Source of the DNA: Rhytidiadelphus loreus
Lineage: Eukaryota > Streptophyta > Bryopsida > Hypnales > Hylocomiaceae
DNA: 64,000 nucleotides
Assembly: GCA_947034895.1 (NCBI GenBank)
Contig: OX344764.1
Coordinates: 61,857,348 to 61,921,347 of the forward strand
Direction of reading: 5' to 3'
Shown: positions 61,699 through 64,000 of the stretch, piece after piece
How the letters are laid out: each line of letters begins with the position of its first letter
Numbering within the stretch: the stretch's first letter is position 1
Notes under the pieces: model-generated
Databases searched by the model: none
The model's input: the letters and a program-made list of their open reading frames with translations, nothing else
Told to the model about the DNA's origin: nothing
Translations under genes and position numbers: made by a program

Positions 61699-62419
61699 CT
61701 AGAATTTAACGAAATTGAATAAGTCAAGCAAAAGTTCTTTTGCAAACGAAAGCAGAGATGCGTCCGTAGCAGTGGCGTACTTGGGTTTGTAGTACTGGAA
61801 CTCATCATGGAATCGATCCAGGAATTTTTCCAAGCTCTCAAGCGAGTACGTCCTTTTATTCCTCAGCAGGTTCTCCATTACCACATCTTCCTCTAGGGGC
61901 GGGAAGTCGATGTACATATAGCGCCCTGGGAGGATGAACTTGCCATACTTCTCCTGCAGAAACTTCTCTTTTCTCTCGTTGCCACTTCTCCGGATTCCTG
62001 CATTTCGTCACGACCACCCCAAACGCTGGCTCTGCACCTTTGAAGATCTTGGGGAAGATCTTAGAAATGTCGTCATCCAGCTGATCGAATCGCCCTGCGG
62101 GGATCACGAACAGAATGTGGCTATACTCCCCTTGAGTCTCCTTGAGAAACTTGTAGATGTGGTCGGTGGCATGCTTTCGATGACTTTCCGTTTCCTCGCC
62201 AATTCCAACTGTGTCCACAACGTCATAACCACGTCCTTCGTGACTGGAAACAATGTCTGTCACTCCACACATTCCATCGCCCGTTTTGAATACTGGGTTA
62301 TGCAGCAACTCTCCTGACACCAGCATATTCGCAATCGTCGACTTTCCTTGCCCGGTCTTGCCAAACAGCAAGACCTTCCGAATCGGCTTCGCAGGAAACA
62401 CCTGATCGATCGGGGGCAT
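61699..62419 (-). pseudogene. AIG1/IAN-like GTPase with single-base frameshift
   Basis: The frame starts at 62419 and carries a perfect P-loop GKTGQGKS (residues 20-27), VVDTVGIGEETESHRK, FVIPAGRFDQLDDDI and VVVTKCRNPEKWQRE. At about 61966-61975 one extra base in a run (aaaagag where the paralogs imply one base fewer) shifts the frame; the rest of that frame (to 61856) is nonsense. The correct continuation, MYIDFPPLEEDVV onwards, is the overlapping frame 61917-61699 and ends F-N-F-V-K-F. The G domain itself is intact, so a truncated GTPase could still be made. A one-base error in a short homopolymer is also possible. It begins 148 bp after the end of the next copy upstream, in tandem. Confidence 0.82.
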
Positions 62420-62567
62420 CTCTTCTGGCGAGCTGTCTAGTTGAGTAGAACAATCTGCGAAACGGACATGAGATTGGGGCTGGAAACTCTATTCTACACT
62501 TGCAGGATAAACTCAACGCTCAGGCATTTTAATCGCGATTTGAAGGAAATGAAGAGTTGTTCAGGGT

Positions 62568-63230
62568 TTAGAGTTTAAGCAGACCTATGGCCGTAGCGGT
62601 GTCGTCCTTGGGTTTGTAATACTGGAAGTTGTTCCTCTCAAAGAAACTATACAGCGAGGCGTCCAAGCTATCGACCCACTGCCTCCTCATTGACCTCCTC
62701 CATGGAATACCCGACCCCACATCTGCTATCTTCGGATGGACGCCGAGGTAGATGTAACGGCCCGGAAGGATGAACTTGCCATACTTCTCCTGCAGAAGCT
62801 TCTCGTTCGCTTGTTGCCACCTCTTCGGATCCCTGCACTCCGTCACGATCAACCCAAATGACTGCTCGGCACCTTCGAAGATCTTGAGGAAGAGCTTCCA
62901 AATGTCGTCGTCCAGTTGATCGAACCTGCTCGCAGACATGACGAACAAAATGTGACTGTACTCCATGCCTTGGATCTCCTTGAGAGACTTGAAGATGAGG
63001 CCGATTGCATCATTGCAATGGATTTCAGTTTCCTCGCCAATTCCTACTGTGACCACATGGTAACCACCTCCTTCATGGCTTGCAACAGTGCCCGTCACTG
63101 CACGCATTCCATCGCCCGTTTTGAATAGTGGGCAGGGCAACAGCTCTCCTGAAACCAGCACGTTCTCTATCGTCGACAATCCTTGCCCGCTCATGCCAAA
63201 AAGCAAGAACTTCGGCTTCAAAGTAACCAT
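62568..63230 (-). CDS. AIG1/IAN-like protein with degenerate GTP-binding motifs
   Basis: Open for 220 residues and clearly homologous to its tandem neighbour, but the GTP-binding motifs are changed. G1 reads G12-M-S-G-Q-G-L18-S, replacing both the usual K-T and the invariant P-loop lysine (now L18). The segment equivalent to VVDTVGIGEET has lost one codon, the G3 aspartate (now VVTVGIGEET). The TKC motif is TEC. Downstream SHILFVMSASRFDQLDDDIW and GKFILPGRYIYLG remain, then the family FPPLDED stretch is replaced and the protein ends early with A-I-G-L-L-K-L. It is either a catalytically dead paralog that kept its frame or an early pseudogene. The promoter region at 63240-63995 matches that of the plus-strand copy. 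Confidence 0.75.
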   Translation of the reverse strand: MVTLKPKFLLFGMSGQGLSTIENVLVSGELLPCPLFKTGDGMRAVTGTVASHEGGGYHVVTVGIGEETEIHCNDAIGLIFKSLKEIQGMEYSHILFVMSASRFDQLDDDIWKLFLKIFEGAEQSFGLIVTECRDPKRWQQANEKLLQEKYGKFILPGRYIYLGVHPKIADVGSGIPWRRSMRRQWVDSLDASLYSFFERNNFQYYKPKDDTATAIGLLKL

Positions 63231-63239
63231 TTGGTCGGT

Positions 63240-63995
63240 CTGATCCTTCTTCTGGCAAGCTTATATATTAAGTTAGCTAGTTACTTGGAAACAAATGGAA
63301 TCAGCTGCAAATCGAACTAAACGAACGATAAGGTCGAGGAAACTGAATTCTAAACTTGAAGGATGAACGCTCAAACATCAACTACATATATATATGAAGC
63401 TACAGTCCAAATGTTGCAAAATGGCTGTCGATCACAAGATAGGCTCAACGCGCTCAGCCCACAGCTTGCATGTAATTGGTATGCTCGACATTTACATGGG
63501 TACCGGTTGGTGTAGCCTGACGTCAGGACACAGGAAAGAGTTGCAAGGATCTTCAGAGGTCATTGACGGTTCATGCACTGAGGAAATAATGATCCTCACT
63601 GTGCACTCGCGCGTCCGGCCGTCACAACTACTGTACTGTAGTTTTGTAATCGTGGTTTAATTGAAAGTGACGGAGATTAGTTAGACTTACAGAATGCAAG
63701 TGATCGACGGTGATCAACTGAAGAGACTCACTACTGGGTGGGTCAACAATGACAATACTGACATGATTCAACTTAGCATTCATTTAGTGTGCATTGATTG
63801 AGCTTGCGATCTACCACTTGGTGGCACAAGGAAATACTGAAAATCTTGCAGACACGAAATGCTTTAATCCCCTGCAATGGAGGTTATCTGGTTATGCTAT
63901 GTTTGTCAGTAAACAAAACAAATACCCAAAAATGCTCTGTACAGTAGTAAATGAGCTCACATAATCAGTGTGGACTCTAGAGGATTTAATTTGAA
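63240..63995 (-). repeat. Right arm of the inverted segmental duplication (partner 57860-58800)
   Basis: Reverse complement, with substitutions, of the DNA upstream of the AIG1-like copy at 58840. The match is strongest at 63538-63570 and 63845-63960. It runs nearly to the window end, so the full extent of the duplication is not visible. Confidence 0.85.
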
Positions 63996-64000
63996 TTACC

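Noticed and set aside
1..64000. tRNA, rRNA or CRISPR features
   Set aside because: None recognised by eye: no tRNA T-arm or cloverleaf pattern, no rRNA core sequence, and no regularly spaced identical repeats with unique spacers. The minisatellite at 31428-31590 is contiguous and has no spacers.

Overview
The window looks like nuclear DNA of a land plant. The support is spliced genes with GT-AG introns, plant-type versions of PRELI/MSF1, PHAF1/UPF0183 and AIG1/IAN-like GTPases, and long AT-rich intergenic DNA full of small inverted-repeat transposons. Gene density is low: seven protein loci in 64 kb, four of them in the last 8 kb. I saw no bacterial or organellar gene content, no tRNA or rRNA gene, and no CRISPR array. 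The species cannot be fixed from this window; a bryophyte or other non-seed plant is a guess from the style of the AIG1-like genes and the small secreted protein.

Layout. 1-4.7 kb is AT-rich DNA, then a GC-richer possible leader (about 2690-2990) and a three-unit 270-bp tandem repeat. 4849-6192 (+) is a two-exon PRELI/MSF1-domain gene for mitochondrial lipid transfer. 6.2-36.9 kb is intergenic. It holds two MITEs with 4-bp target duplications, two CACTA-ended MITEs, three copies of a roughly 540-bp TA-flanked element, a 350-bp foldback, and a decayed Ty1/copia LTR-PBS-gag interrupted by a hAT-like element that itself carries a third insertion. It also holds several elements with GC-rich arms around an A/T core, a minisatellite, and an unidentified coding-like island (31.6-32.5 kb). 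37670-39106 (+) is a three-exon gene for a 94-residue secreted protein whose C-terminus resembles PSY sulfated peptides. 39.1-51.2 kb is intergenic again, with partner copies of repeats seen further left and a strongly G-poor block at 45.2-46.5 kb. 51443-55552 (+) is a complete 14-exon PHAF1/UPF0183 gene, modelled here at 407 residues.

56.8-63.3 kb is a cluster of four AIG1/IAN/GIMAP-like GTPase genes within duplicated DNA. One (56824-57618, -) is intact with a C-terminal membrane segment. One (58840-59612, +) is broken by 8 extra bases just before the P-loop. One (61699-62419, -) is broken by a single-base frameshift. One (62568-63230, -) is open but has lost the P-loop lysine and the G3 aspartate. 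Upstream DNA of the plus-strand copy is repeated in inverted orientation upstream of the P-loop-less copy, and PHAF1 3' flanking DNA is repeated inside the cluster. The cluster is the most informative region: a young, rapidly decaying paralog group in which active and GTPase-dead products may coexist. The other three genes show no functional link to it.
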